From positions 164,577 to 228,576 of the forward strand of contig JAWPHD010003104.1 in assembly GCA_037043455.1 (NCBI GenBank): a stretch of 64,000 nt of DNA, read 5' to 3'. The position numbers and the translations under genes were made by a program. Position 1 is the first letter of the stretch. Each line of letters starts with the position of its first letter. Origin of the DNA: Cyrtodaria siliqua. Its lineage: Eukaryota > Mollusca > Bivalvia > Adapedonta > Hiatellidae. This document shows positions 1 through 12,195 of the stretch, in pieces. The notes under the pieces were generated by a model. The model ran no database searches, had not been told where the DNA came from, and saw only the letters and a list, made by a program, of their open reading frames with translations.

Positions 1-478
1 CAGTTGTATCCAGTCATAAGTTCATAACTGCTTTAAATGACAACATTAACTACTTAACGAAGTGGAATAAACAATGAAAAACAGACAGTGAGAAAATAAC
101 AGTAGTTGTACAAGAGATTTTAGAGACAAAATATAGATAACTAAAATAACATTATCCGCGTTTTACATGGGTGATGGAAAGCCTGATCTTACACATGGGG
201 GAAGATAAAAGTCGCATGCTGATATCAACAATGACAGTTGTATCAGGCGTATAGCTGCCTATATGCAGATAAGCAGCTGCATACGAAAATATTGCCAAGA
301 AATAAAAAATCATTTCAAAGCAATTTTAATGATTTGTTAATATTGCAATCACCTTGCGTATGACGAAAGCAGTTGTAGCTACACGCCTGGTTGTATGACG
401 TCATTGTGTAAATAAACATGCGCAGAATGTAAATGATATTCAAGAAAAAGGATCTTTCACTGGTATACAGTTCAGACA

Positions 479-573
479 GGGAAATTCCAAACCTTGGTAT
501 AACGGTTTTAATTGGAATCTCGGCAAAGCCTCGGTTCTGATAAAAAACAGTTATACCTCGTGTTGGAATTCCC
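479..573. repeat. Small inverted-repeat hairpin element
   Basis: Two imperfect arms of about 45 bp face each other. The left reads GGGAAATTCCAAACCTTGGT; the right arm's reverse complement reads GGGAATTCCAACACGAGGT, each followed by ATAACNGTTTT. This looks like a MITE. The rest of 1-709 shows no gene. Confidence 0.55.
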
Positions 574-709
574 GATCTCTTCACCGGACACCCATGAACG
601 ATTCTTATAATCAATAACGAAACATTGATAATTTAAAATTAGATGGGAGCTCTCTGGAGCCAGTATGTCACCTTCCAGGAAGGTGAACGTGTATCTATTT
701 AAAGTAACT

Positions 710-900
710 ATCCTGCCAACAGCCACATTTTACAACATATGTGCACCGTTTCTAAACCTACTGACGATGAGGTATATATATAACTTGCATATTTTGAGAA
801 TCCAAACTCTATGGAATACTATAAATGACTTTAACCAGCCAGGTCAAACCCTAAAACTGGAGTCGAACTCATAATTCATTTTACGCATATTCAATCAAGG
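710..900. repeat. Left arm of a long-range inverted repeat
   Basis: About 190 bp are inverted relative to 7070-7275. Shared blocks include ATTTTACAACATATGT, TTTCTAAACCT, a GTATATATATAACTTGCATA stretch and ATTTTACGCATATTCA. The two could be ends of a 6.5-kb element or two separate copies of one small element. Confidence 0.6.
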
Positions 901-902
901 GT

Positions 903-1120
903 ATTTTAACACTTTCGCTGCCAGAGTCGAAAACATTGATTTTACGACCAGTGTAGACCCAGATCAACATGCACACTATGTGCAGGCTGATTAGGGTTTA
1001 CATTGTTCACCACTCAGTTTAAGAATGTTTTCAATGACACTTTATATATAAAATATATCCGGAAGGTTTTTCAAAATTTTGACAGACGACATTTGAAATT
1101 TGGCGGCAAAAGAGTTAAAA
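903..1120. mobile_element. Hairpin MITE (TTTTAACACTTTCGCTGCCA ends)
   Basis: The left end TTTTAACACTTTCGCTGCCA pairs with the right end TGGCGGCAAAAGAGTTAAAA. The interior contains AGATCAACATGCACACTATG and GTGCAGGCTGATTAGGGTTT. A shorter relative is at 17115-17262. Confidence 0.65.
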
Positions 1121-1129
1121 AACCATGAA

Positions 1130-1910
1130 TAAAACATTACTTTAAATCGGCATGTACATTAGTCTATGACCTGAACATCTGGAAGAAGTTTTGATGAATG
1201 GTTTTGAAGTGTAAGTTTACCATTAATTAGCGGGTTAGTTTCTTTAAAGTTTTATGACGAAATGAAAAAACTTCAGGGAATGTCAAGCTTTTGTGACCAA
1301 AAATGACATTTGAAAAAAGAGTAGACCTTGACATTTATATATTGGTGTGGTCATCATGTGACTATAGTCATTGATTGATTGATTGAATTGGATTTTATAG
1401 TCCCACCAACAGCTAAGGTCATATGGCGACTTTCCAGCTTCCATTGGTGGAGGAAGACCCCAGGTGCCCCTCCGGGCAATTTTCGTGCACGGGCGGGCAC
1501 CTGGGTAGAACCACCGACGTTCCGCAAGACTATAGTCATGATGTGTATATAGACTGGAAGTTTGATGGAGGAATGTATATGTAGATTGTGCCTATACCTG
1601 TAGGATGTCCTACTGGTTATAAACGGCAAAGGCATTGTAAACCTTACATAGACACCTAAATATGAATGTTAAGTTTTTATGACCAGAATTTGACCTTTAC
1701 CTTTATATATTGGTAAGGTCACGCAACTATTGTCATGAAGTGGATATATCAAAAGTTTGATGAAGAAATAGGAAGAAATTAAAAATGTATTCCCAATGTT
1801 CAGTTTTCGTGACCAGAAAATGACCTTTAAACTAAGAATTTGACCTTGACTGTGATCTTGATATATTAATAAGGTCACATGACTATTGTCATGAAGTGAA
1901 CATTTCCATT
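1130..1910. repeat. Pearl-like tandem-core repeat
   Basis: Units of about 150-190 bp repeat phrases such as TTGACCTT, GGTCACATGACTATTGTCAT and GAAGTG. This is the bivalve pearl type of element. A SINE has inserted at 1372-1527. Nothing else is seen between 1910 and 2216. Confidence 0.5.
1372..1527 (-). mobile_element. SINE fragment with 12-bp target duplication
   Basis: The insert is flanked by identical GACTATAGTCAT copies at 1360-1371 and 1528-1539. On the minus strand it ends in an (ATCA)n tail, typical of SINEs. Its body (ACCCAGGTGCCC, TTGCCCGGAGGGGCACCTGG) recurs at 28080-28180. Confidence 0.75.
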
Positions 1911-2216
1911 GTTTGCATCATAGGATTATACCACTGTTGTTAAGTTTTTTCTTTTGTTTTTAAATAAAAATTGCCTTTGTAACTTCAAGGAGACACAACT
2001 CTCAAATGTATTTGACATCTTGTGATAATAATTAAGTCATCCATATATAAATATTATGTTGAAGGTGACATAACTGTGCCCTATGTTTTCTAAATAAAAC
2101 TGAGCTGATTTTGGTGTTTTTAAAGTTAAGTTAGGTGCAGACTTATACAGTTTTAATAGGAGTAATTAACAGATGTTATAACTTGAAGTACAAAATGCCA
2201 GTAACTCTGCCAGAAA

Positions 2217-2669
2217 ATGGTCACAAAAAACTCTGAAAATACCCCTATACCTGCTTTTAATCATGTGACGCTATGTCTCAATAGTTTTAGAGGAGTAACA
2301 ATTGAGGGACAAATGTACCCTCACAAAATTGTAACAACTGTCTTTGACAGGCATACAAAAACAGTAAAACAGCAGCTTTTTGGTATTCCTTATTATTATG
2401 CAGTCTGGCAGCGCAACTACTTAAGAAAGGTAACTACTCACCATCCTGAATGCCCTGTTTTTCCATATATACAGGTCTACATACAGATCCAGGTGGTGCA
2501 GAAGGTACATGTACTCCCCAGTCGACACCATTGTCATTTACTATCTCAAACAAGGAGATGCAGCACGAGAAATATATTATTACACATTCAGTTCACTTTT
2601 CATTTTTCCCAACGTAACCCATATCACTAATTACTTGTCCACAGAACACCATCCTGATATACTGACTTG
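2217..2669 (+). other. Possible frameshifted coding region, unrecognised
   Basis: An ORF from ATG 2217 gives 71 residues (ending GIPYYYAVWQRNYLRK). A second open frame, shifted and running from just after a TAA near 2430 to TGA 2669, gives 77 more residues, including RSRWCRRYMYSPVDTIVIYY and AAREIYYYTFSSLF. Together they look protein-like, about 150 residues, broken by one frameshift or a very short intron. The minus strand of 2443-2560 is also open, so the strand is not certain. I recognise no family. Confidence 0.25.
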
Positions 2670-2711
2670 AAGAACTTGTACACGTATGTATGCTTTTATA
2701 AGCAATTAATA

Positions 2712-3010
2712 GGATTTCGCTTTCTATTTCTCCAAAATGTCTTTCAATAATATTTGTATGCTATACAAAATGTCTGTTTTAATAAAAAAAAATAACATGA
2801 TTTCACTTTCTATTTCTCCAAAATGTCTTTCAATAATATTTGTATGCTATACAAAATGTCTGTTTTAATAAAAAAAATAACATGATTTCACTTTCTATTT
2901 CTCCAAAATGTCTTTCAATAATATCTGTATGCTATACAAAATGTCTGTTTTAATAAAAAAAAATAACATGATATCACTTTATATTTCTCCAAAATGTCTT
3001 TCAATATAAA
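2712..3010. repeat. 86-bp tandem repeat, about 3.5 units
   Basis: The phrase TTTCTATTTCTCCAAAATGT recurs at 2721, 2807, 2892 and, with changes, 2978, separated by 85-86 bp, with only a few differences between units. Confidence 0.85.
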
Positions 3011-5295
3011 TTAATAGTGTGTTCTCCAAGGAACTTGAATGTTTTATTATAGCACTTCAACAATTACTCAATCACCAATACTATCTTGATATTTTTTCCT
3101 ACTACAAATTTAAATTTACCAATAACATGTTTTAAGTCTTCCAATAAAAACATGCTCACATGGCTCTTAATCATCAAAGCAACTTCAAACTTAAATCAGT
3201 AACTCAACAGTTAAAACAGTTCTGTTTCATTTGATATTAACAATGTGTCCACTGTTTTTGTGAAATCGAAATTTAATTCGGAAACTCACTAATGGGGTTT
3301 TAATTTACAATTAACGTTTCATTCACATTTCTCAAACTGTTAGAGAATTGAAAAAAAAATTATTAATCGAATTATATTCACTGGTTTTAGTTTTCCATAT
3401 AAAATATCACTCGTAAATATTCATTCATTGATCACTCATTGTTTCTTAAATTGATTTTAAGACCTCCTCTTAACAATAAGCCCAGATTTCTATGTTTTGG
3501 TCGATATGTACTCTTTGTTATGTACTCTATTTCATGTATTCTATTTTTATATTTGCTTCATACATCCAATGCATCTAACCTATTGATCTAAAACATATAC
3601 CAAACACTTGAATTATAACCAATTCCCTAAACTGCATTTTAGTTCCAATATTTGTTGTTTCTTAGTTCTTAATTATTAAAATTCCAATCACATTACTATG
3701 ATCACATTACTATGTGAATTAATTGCTCAACTTCAATCCATTGTGAAAGCATCAAAGCTGAATTATTCAGTGAAAATTAAATCAGGTACTAACAGCTAGG
3801 TGCCATGCCTAACTAATCCTCCAAGAATGAAACATCAAACATCGAAAACAGTGTTACTGGTATCCAGCGAGAGATAGCATTGAGGATTTATCGCAGTTAC
3901 TTGGACGATGGACAAATGATCGGAGTTCCTTAAGCCCCACACTACCAAATATCAATTGAATAGATTACTGTAAAATGTTCAAATACTGATTGGGGAATTT
4001 AAGTGACCATGTTTGTATACACTGGTTTCATTGCAGTCTTAATATCAATGAATAAATCAGTAATATTTTCCTTTCAAAATCCACTTCAAACATTTCAATA
4101 AACTTAAACACTGAGCATCCTCCATCGTATCATCATTCGATTTTAAAAAGAAAACTTATAACTGAAATCATTTTCAACTTTTTTAAGTTACTTTTTATCT
4201 TAAGCAACAATCTGCAACTTACAACAGATCAAATAAGGTCTGATCCTTGAAAGTCAACTTCTGTCCAATCGGTGACTAATCCTCGATTCGTCAATTCTGA
4301 AGTCACCCCACATAAATAATGCTTAAGATAATACCAATAGCTAACAATTAAGAGACACTGGATTTGTGGCTTATCCTTAATTTGCCATATACCATTTCTG
4401 TCAAATAAAACGACGTACGGATAATCCAAGAACACACAACGCAATGAAAGCTCGCTGTCGTTGCAGATTTCTACTGCTTTTTCATGACACTAATGACATT
4501 CTTAAAATTTGACGAATTTTACTTCGACATAAATTATCAATCTCAAGTCTGAACTTCAAAAGTCAATTTATTTATTTCCCAATATATTATGGAGCTTCTT
4601 TGATTTTTCAAATATTTACTCAAAACCTTATCTCGTGAGAATCATTTTCCAACCTGTTAAGGGATAGAAATTAACACATTTTCAAAATATGTACTTTCTG
4701 GCTTAGAAGCACGGCTTTAAACTTGTTAAAATATTGTAATATATTCCAGTCAGAAATCCCTATGCCATGAATTGTTTGTTTAAAAATTTAAAATATTGCC
4801 AACCTTAGAAAATGTTATTCAAACCAAGCATGTATTGCCAAGTCATCAATAATTATAAATTATATGATTACAAATCAAAAGGTTCTAAATCATTAATTTG
4901 GAAAAAAAATTATGTATCTAGCTGGCCTTAAATATGTTACTGACAAGTTTGTATTTGTCGATGGGCAATTTGTCGGTGTCCCGTCACACAGCACAATCCT
5001 ATCATCGCGACCACCACTTGGCATGGGTGTATCAACAGACTTCTGATCGCGCTGTGTCAAAAGATCACTTAACTGTGAAGTGCTCTTGAAACTAATAACT
5101 TGAAACCTCACTTTTGTCCACTTTATACTATTACTTCACACACTTTACTGAAGTGTTTGAAAACTCCCATTTATCGTCCCATTTAAATTGTCACTTTGAC
5201 ACCACAGAAAGTGACACTATCAGAGAAAATAATGCCTGGAAATGTTGATGTATCCAAAGAGATTCTTCACAGCTATCTTTTATCTGTTAAGCAAA
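3011..5295. other. AT-rich stretch with three weak open frames
   Basis: There is no clear gene. Three short segments look slightly coding: 3814-3933 on the plus strand (REIALRIYRSYLDDGQMIGV), 4229-4444 minus and 4893-5111 minus (TPMPSGGRDDRIVLCDGTPT). None has good splice sites in a matching phase and none resembles the missing MPRIP domains. Confidence 0.3.
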
Positions 5296-5625
5296 CAGAT
5301 CACAGAATCAGTTTTTTTATTCTGGTCTACACCACTCAGATCACAGAATCAATTTTTTTATTCTGGTCTACACTACTCAGATCACAGAATCATTGTTTTT
5401 TATTCTGGTCTACACTACTCAGATCACAGAATCAGTTTTTTAATTCTGATCTACACCACTCAGATCACAGAATCAGTTTTTTTATTCTGGTCTACACTAC
5501 TCAGATCACAGAATCAGTTTTTTTATTCTGGTCTACACCACTCAGATCACATAATCAGTTTTTTTATTCTGGTCTACACTACTCAGATCACAGAATCAGT
5601 TTCTTTAAATCTGGTCTACACTACT
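5296..5625. repeat. 41-bp tandem repeat, 8 units
   Basis: CAGATCACAGAATCAGTTTT starts at 5296, 5337, 5378, 5420, 5461, 5502, 5543 and 5584. The overlapping open frames here exist only because the unit lacks stops. Confidence 0.92.
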
Positions 5626-5852
5626 TGTAGGCCACACCTGTGGAACGAGCTCACCGGCATATATATCTTTAGCACTGCTCTTGTGTCATTCTCTGTACAT
5701 CCATACCCTTTTTTTTCTTCATATTTAACTTTATCTAAGTAATATAGACATTCTACATTCCACAACTTACTTGCAAGTGTCTTTCAAGTACATGTACAGT
5801 CAACATATATATCACTGATATATATACAAAGATATATAATTTACTCATTTTC

Positions 5853-6056
5853 TTTAACCCTTAACCCGCTAAGCATGACTATAATAGCCTTTGCGTCCAT
5901 TATAAACCCAGATCAGCCTACGAGTAACTCGCAGGCTGATCAGGGTTTACAATGTCTGGCTGGTGATCAGCCATTTTACCTTTGTCACATAAATGAAATG
6001 GTCTTAATTCAAAGAAAGAACAGTCCATTATGTATATGTAGTGGGTTAAAGGTTAA
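5853..6056. mobile_element. MITE, TTAACCC family, copy A
   Basis: The ends TTAACCCTTAACCCGCTAA and AGTGGGTTAAAGGTTAA are inverted. The centre is a strong hairpin, CAGATCAGCCTACGAG facing CTCGCAGGCTGATCAG, with TTTACAATGTCTGGC beyond. Other copies are at 22283-22520 and 41724-41937. Confidence 0.75.
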
Positions 6057-7069
6057 TGTCAAAAATTCAAAAAAAAATACAGATATAAACAACTAAAATC
6101 ATTTTCTAAAAGATAACTTTTTGTTTCCTATCTGTTAACCAATCCTTAAAACATCCATGCTATTTTTCGGAAGACCATATCTACCACCTGTAATAAAGTA
6201 TCCCAACACATATCAATATTTCAACACGAAGAACATTTCCGACATCATCTTTTGTACCCATCAACAATGGCCCAAGTGCGCACATTCATCGCCTGTCAAT
6301 ATTCCAAGATTTATTCATGAATTGTATCAGACTGTCCTTTGAAGAAGAATACCCCTTGACACATCCTACACATTTTTGTTAAATATTTAGTCTATTTAAT
6401 CTACAGAGCTATTTTTGCATAATTGCGCCTTACAACAGATTTATCAAACAACTAAATACCCATGACCTAATACTGACAATGAAAAAATAACAGGCTGTTA
6501 AAAATCATCAATTTTCAATCGATCATTCAATCAATCACTCAAACGAGTCAACACATCACACTCTGACACGTCAACAAACAACCGCCCCACTCCGAGGGTA
6601 CCCTTTGTCCATTACGTCCCCACGTAGTGGCTACTCAATATAAAACCACTAGCCCATTAAATGTTACAATGTACAACTATATCATGTACAGGTCCATTCA
6701 AAATTCTCTTAATCCAGTATTTATTTCTCATTACGCATATAGATGTAAAATAAACAAATTAACAAATTAAGAATTTTCTGCAAATATGGTCAAAGCAAAT
6801 ATCTGTGTTTGAGGCAATACTGCAGTAAAACTGGAGTCCTACTATCCATGGCCTAGTCTTCTCCAATACATTACAGAACTGAAATGACACATACCATAGA
6901 CCGTTCCAAGTCAGAAACCCCTTATTCTCCAGGCTTAAAGTAACTATCCTGCCAAATAACAACAAAATTACACCGTTTATCAAAACTCTATCCAGGTGTT
7001 CAGTTCATATAATAATGCATATGTGCCGATTGAAAGTATAGGTTTATTAACGGGTTCTTAGAATACCTG
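6057..7069. other. No recognisable feature
   Basis: AT-rich sequence without a convincing coding segment. A short match, AAAGTAACTATCCTGCCAA, is shared by 6938-6956 and 700-718. Confidence 0.4.
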
Positions 7070-7275
7070 TGACTGAATATGCGTAAAATGAATTCAGAGT
7101 TGGTAACTGTTTATTTCGATGCTCCAGTTTTGGGGTTTGGTCAGGCTGGTTAAAAACATTTATATTGTGTCTATAGACTTCGGATTTTCAAAATATGCAA
7201 GTTATATATATACCTTGTCATCAGCAGGTTTAGAAAAGGTGTACATATGTTGTAAAATGTGACTGTTGTTGGCGG
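7070..7275. repeat. Right arm of a long-range inverted repeat
   Basis: This is the inverted partner of 710-900, matching over nearly its full length with scattered differences. It ends beside the 23-bp minisatellite. Confidence 0.6.
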
Positions 7276-7327
7276 GATTTAATAAAAAAAGACATTCAAC
7301 TGGTAGATGAAACATATTAGTCATTAA

Positions 7328-8408
7328 CATAGCCATGTGCAGGCACTGACCATAGCCATGTGCAGGCACTGACCATAGCCATGTGCAGGCACTGACCATA
7401 GCCATGTGCAGGCACTGACCATAGCCATGTGCAGGCACAGACCATAGCCATGTGCAGGCACAGACCATAGCCATGTGCAGGCACTGACCATAGCCATGTG
7501 CAGGCACTTACCATAGCCATGTGCAGGCACTGACCATAGCCATGTGCAGGCACAGACCATAGCCATGTGCAGGCACAGACCATAGCCATGTGCAGGCACT
7601 GGACATAGCCATGTGCAGGCACAGACCATAGCCATGTGCAGGCACTGACCATAGCCATGTGCAGGCACTGACCATAGCCATGTGCAGGCACTGACCATAG
7701 CCATGTGCAGGCACAGACCATAGACATGTGCAGGCACGGACCATAGCCATGTGCAGGCACTGACCATAGCCAAGTGCAGGCACAGACCATAGACATGTGC
7801 AGGCACTGACCATAGCCATGTGCAGGAACAGACCATAGACATGTGCAGGCACTGACCATAGCCAGGTGCAGGCACAGACCATAGACATGTGCAGGCACTG
7901 ACCATAGCCATGTGCAGGCACTGACCATAGCCAAGTGCAGGCACAGACCATAGACATGTGCAGGCACTGACCATAGCCATGTGCAGGCACTGACCATAGC
8001 CATGTGCAGGCACAGACCATAGACATGTGCAGGCACAGACCATAGACATGTGCAGGCACAGACCATAGACATGTGCAGGCACTGACCATAGCCATGTGCA
8101 GGCACTGACCATAGCCATGTGCAGGCACTGACCATAGACATGTGCAGGCACTGACCATAGCCATGTGCACGCACTGACCATAGCCATGTGCACGCACTGA
8201 CCATAGCCATGTGCAGGCACTGACCATAGATATGTGCAGGCACTGACCATAGACATGTGCAGGCGCTGACCATAGCCATGTGCAGGCACTGACCATAGCC
8301 ATGTGCAGGCACTGACCATAGACATGTGCAGGCGCTGACCATAGCCATGTGCAGGCACTGACCATAGCCATGTGCAGGCACTGACCATAGACATGTGCAG
8401 GCACTGAC
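7328..8408. repeat. 23-bp minisatellite, about 47 units
   Basis: The unit is ACCATAGCCATGTGCAGG plus CACTG. Common variants are GACATG for GCCATG, CACAG for CACTG and a few GCGCTG or AAGTG forms. Near 8252-8408 a GACATG-type unit returns every 69 bp (8252, 8321, 8390), so three-unit higher-order copies exist. On the minus strand all three frames stay open for about 0.9-1.1 kb because the unit contains no stop. This is not evidence of a protein. Confidence 0.95.
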
Positions 8409-10229
8409 CTGCATAACAGTACATTCTGAAGGGAAAAAATAAAAAGTTATATGCTTTTCTTTTCTTCTTTTTTCCCTTCTCCAAAATAGATGAGTTAGGA
8501 GTTCCCTAGGCAATTTGTTTTTAATTATATTATTGTCTAATTAAATAAAAAAATCGGTTAAAACGCATATCTGCAGGACCCAAACTTTTTCCCACTAAAA
8601 TGTGTCACCTGATTCCTTTTTTTTTTAAAGACCACATAATTTATGTTGTGTTTTCGGAATAAGGATATACCCTTAACCTCTTGCCAGCTTCATAAATGGC
8701 CATTTCCATAAAAGTAACCAACAGGTGACCATGAGCACACTTGCAGTAGTATTGCGCCAACTTCTCACCCGAATTATCGCAGGTAAATACAGTACTACAA
8801 CTACCACACATCGAGTATACAGGATTATTAGAAAGTTATACACCTCTATATCAATGTATAATACCCCCATGATTGAAGTCATTTGTATAAATGATTAACG
8901 CTCCAACTGTAAGTCAACAATACACCCTAGTCCTTTAACGAGTTAATGGGGATTTAGATATTTTTCGACTCACTAACTTCATTGCCACCTGTTATATTCT
9001 CCAAATAATTATATCATCTAGACTGACCAGGGTTTTGGACTTACCGATACTCAAACTTTTACATGTGTATTTTGATTCAGTTTTTCCGTAAAAAAATAAT
9101 AATTCTATGCTTTTGATTGAAAATAGGAATAATTCAAATGAAGAATCTCTATCATTTCAAAAGCCAATTATTTTTTTTTAATTAATAAACAAACAGTTTC
9201 ATGCATTTAACAAAAAAAATTAGAAAATTGCATTAAATTATTTCCCCCTAAAGTTTTGGCTAAATTAAGAAAAGTTGCTTTATTTAAAACAGTTTTTGGT
9301 AAGACAGAAAATGTCGAGTTTTTCTGTTTACAGAATAGTTTATACTTTTCTAAATTTTCCACTAACAAATTGTTGTTGCTACCAATTTCACTTCTTCAAT
9401 ATAATTTCTCTATAAAATTACTGTTTACCCACTTTTCCATGGCAGTTAATGAGTGAGTTATTCTGAGTCACATACTGCTACATATAATAAAACAGAGAAG
9501 CATTTTGCTTAATAAAGCATATTCACTAGCCTTATAAAGCAACATTTTTCAAGTCACACCTTATCAAAAATTGCATATCTACATGATAAACTGACTACTT
9601 GTCTGGTGATAATTCCAAATTTAGCACTTGGCTCAAACATAAACACGATCATTGAAAGCCATTCCATTATCAATATTTTTAAGATCAATCATTCAATGGA
9701 CACGTTTACTTTATAATATAAGCTCATTCATTACTTCACCCAATATTGTATTACTTGAAATCTACTTGTAAGTACCAAGAAATGAAAAATAATATCAATA
9801 GAAATGTTTTGTTTTTTTGCTGGCCAGTACCATGTTTAGGGTGCAATTGAAACTTCAGGTCAAACTGCATGTTCCAGTCAAGCGTAAATGTAAGAAAGAT
9901 AAACAACTGGCGCCACACATTTCAAACACTTCTTAAAAAAATATATCAATAAATAATTTTATCTATGTGAACAGTTGAAAAGTAGATAGTGGGAATACAA
10001 TTATTTTATTCGTTCAATAATCCTTGGATATATTATTATTAATATTATTACAGTATTGGGTAATATCAACTAATTGTTATTTACGTAGGTGCTATCTCTG
10101 TTCTAACACTGAAAGAATGTTCTTTTCTTCAAAGAAAAAACATTTCCTTGTAGCCATGTTTTTACCATAAACCTATAATGATGTTAAACTGTTTCTCGCT
10201 TTAAACAACAAATGTGTCCCCACTGCAAA
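8409..10229. other. No recognisable feature
   Basis: AT-rich sequence with homopolymer runs. No exon of the missing PH2 or coiled coil was found. Confidence 0.4.
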
Positions 10230-11775
10230 CCATCTGCCTGAAGGTGACCTTAACCTTTGGGGCATGATTCTTGCACACGACACACCTTCTCATTGTGATG
10301 AACATTTGTGTAAAGTTTGACACATTCCCTTCAGTAGTTTTGAACTAATGGCTGACACGAAAAATGACCTTTGACCTCCAACTGTGACCTTGACCTTTGA
10401 GGCACCGACATGGTTCTTGTACACAACACACCTTCTCATCGTGATGAACAGTTGTGTCAAGTTCGGCACAATTCCCTTCTGTAGTTTTGGACTAATGGCT
10501 GACACGAAAAAAAAGAAAGACCTTTGGCCTCCAACTGTGACCTTGATCTTTGAGGTACTGACATGATTCTTGCGCACGACACACCTTCTCAATGTGATGA
10601 ACATTTCGAGCAGTTAGGGCCAGAAGGTCATAAGTGCAGTTTTGGTCAAAAATGACCTTTTGCGTTTGCAGTATGTATTTTTCTTTGCTCTACATTTGAG
10701 GCCAAACTGACCATTATATCACATTTTCTGAGAAAGTTATGCCCCAATGACTATTTGTAACAAGTGCTTATTGACATTCATGTCACAAGCCAGAATGCAG
10801 TAAGTACATATTTTGTGGTCAAATGGATGTAAGTTAAGTGCATCACTTTTGTTGAAACGGCATTAAATGTTTTGTACCAGAATGATTCAAGTGCACCTAA
10901 CATCAGTTTCAGTGCAAACATTCTCAAATTTGTTATGCCAAAATGCAGTATGTGCACTTAAGACCCCATTTTTCAAGTTAATCCAACCAGATCAATTTAG
11001 GCCAAAATGAGTTACAATTAAATAATTTTTTGCTAAAAACTTTGCATTTTATCAATTTTTGTTTTCTCTACATATTAAGAAATGTGCCAAGATTTATTAG
11101 TCCAATTTTCCCCCTTTACAAATCCCGTGGTGTACACAAGTAAATTTTCAAAACTTTAAAATGTGTTTTTTTCCATTTTGTAAAATATGCACTTACGACC
11201 TTCTGTTCCTAACACCTCGAATTTTGTGTAAGTTTGACGTATTATGCCCTTCAGTAGCTGAGACATAAAAAAAAATTATGATTTTTATTACCTTTGACCT
11301 CCAACTGTGACCTTGACCTTTGAGGCACAGACATGATTCTTGCTTGCAACACACCTTTTCATTGTGATGAACATTTGTGTGAAGTTTGACGCAGCTCCCT
11401 CAGTAGTTTACAAGTAATGGCTGAGACATGATTTTTTTCAAGATTTTTTGACCTTTATCTCCAAGTGTGACCTTAATCTTTGAGACACCAACATGATTCA
11501 TGTGCACGACACACCTCAGTGTGGTGAACATTTGTGTGAAGTTTGACGCAACTCCCTTCAGTAGTTTCCAAGTTTTTTACCTTTGACCTCCAATGGCGAC
11601 CTTGACCTTTGAGACTAGGTATGGTCATGATTCTTGCGCGCGACACACCTTCTCATTGTGATGACATTTATGCAGTAATTTCCGAGAAATAGCCGAGACT
11701 GGATTTCGGACGGACGGACAGACACACACAATCATGGACAGTGTGATTACTATATGCTCCCTGTAGGGGTATAAA
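10230..11775 (+). mobile_element. Pearl-like element with tandem cores and ACGG tail
   Basis: Cores of about 155-160 bp repeat CCTCCAACTGTGACCTTGAC, GCACGACACACCTTCTCA and GTGATGAACATTTGTG. The array ends in GGACGGACGGACAGAC, then CTATATGCTCCCTGTAGGGG. Cores plus an ACGG-type microsatellite define bivalve pearl elements, regarded as Helitron-related. A MITE interrupts it at 10604-11222. Confidence 0.65.
10604..11222. mobile_element. MITE inserted inside a pearl core
   Basis: The inverted ends are TTCGAGCAGTTAGGGCCAGA and, reverse-complemented, TTCGAGGTGTTAGGAACAGA, each followed by AGGTCNTAAGTGCA. Flanking core sequence (GAACATTT on the left, TTTGTGTAAGTTTGACG on the right) shows the unoccupied site. 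Confidence 0.75.
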
Positions 11776-11794
11776 AATATTTTATGAAATTATT

Positions 11795-12195
11795 CTAATT
11801 TTGTGGGGGTTTTATGCTCCCATCACCGAATGGTGTGTCAGTCCATCCTGAAAAGTTTGTGTGTCTATCTCCTCCCCACAGTTCTCAACCGATTGTTTCG
11901 AAACTTTACAGGATGTTTACCTATGTCAACATGTGCATATCAAGTCGGCGTCAATATAGACCTTGTATTACCTGAGTTATGGCCCTTTTACTTTCAAATA
12001 TCTTGTGTGTCTATCTCCCACAGTTTTCAATCGATAATTTTAAAACTGTAAAGGATTTTTACCTATAATTTGAAGATGTGCATATCGATTAGGCGTCAAA
12101 ATCAACTGTGTATAAGAGGTGTTACGGCCTTTTTTCATCTCATTTTCCGTTTTCCGCAGATGGTTTTCAGTGGGGGCATCCGTGTCCCATGAACG
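11795..12195. repeat. Dispersed repeat with two related cores
   Basis: GTGTGTCTATCTCC and CAACCGATTGTTTCGAAACT recur in altered form at 12005-12060. The segment begins GGGGGTTTTATGCTCCCATC and ends GTGGGGGCATCCGTGTCCC, paired inverted-like termini. Confidence 0.45.

Noticed and set aside
4893..5111. A further MPRIP exon or other host exon on the minus strand
   Set aside because: It is GC-richer than its surroundings, but no acceptor and donor pair fits the phase 0 exit of exon 6, and the peptide does not resemble PH2.
5196..5742. Two overlapping plus-strand ORFs with repeated peptide
   Set aside because: They are products of the 41-bp tandem array.
7328..8408. CRISPR-like array
   Set aside because: The units are contiguous without spacers and the genome is eukaryotic.
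7317..8513. Three overlapping minus-strand ORFs of 298-398 residues
   Set aside because: They are open only because a 23-bp tandem unit lacks stops in every frame; codon pattern and flanks give no sign of a gene.
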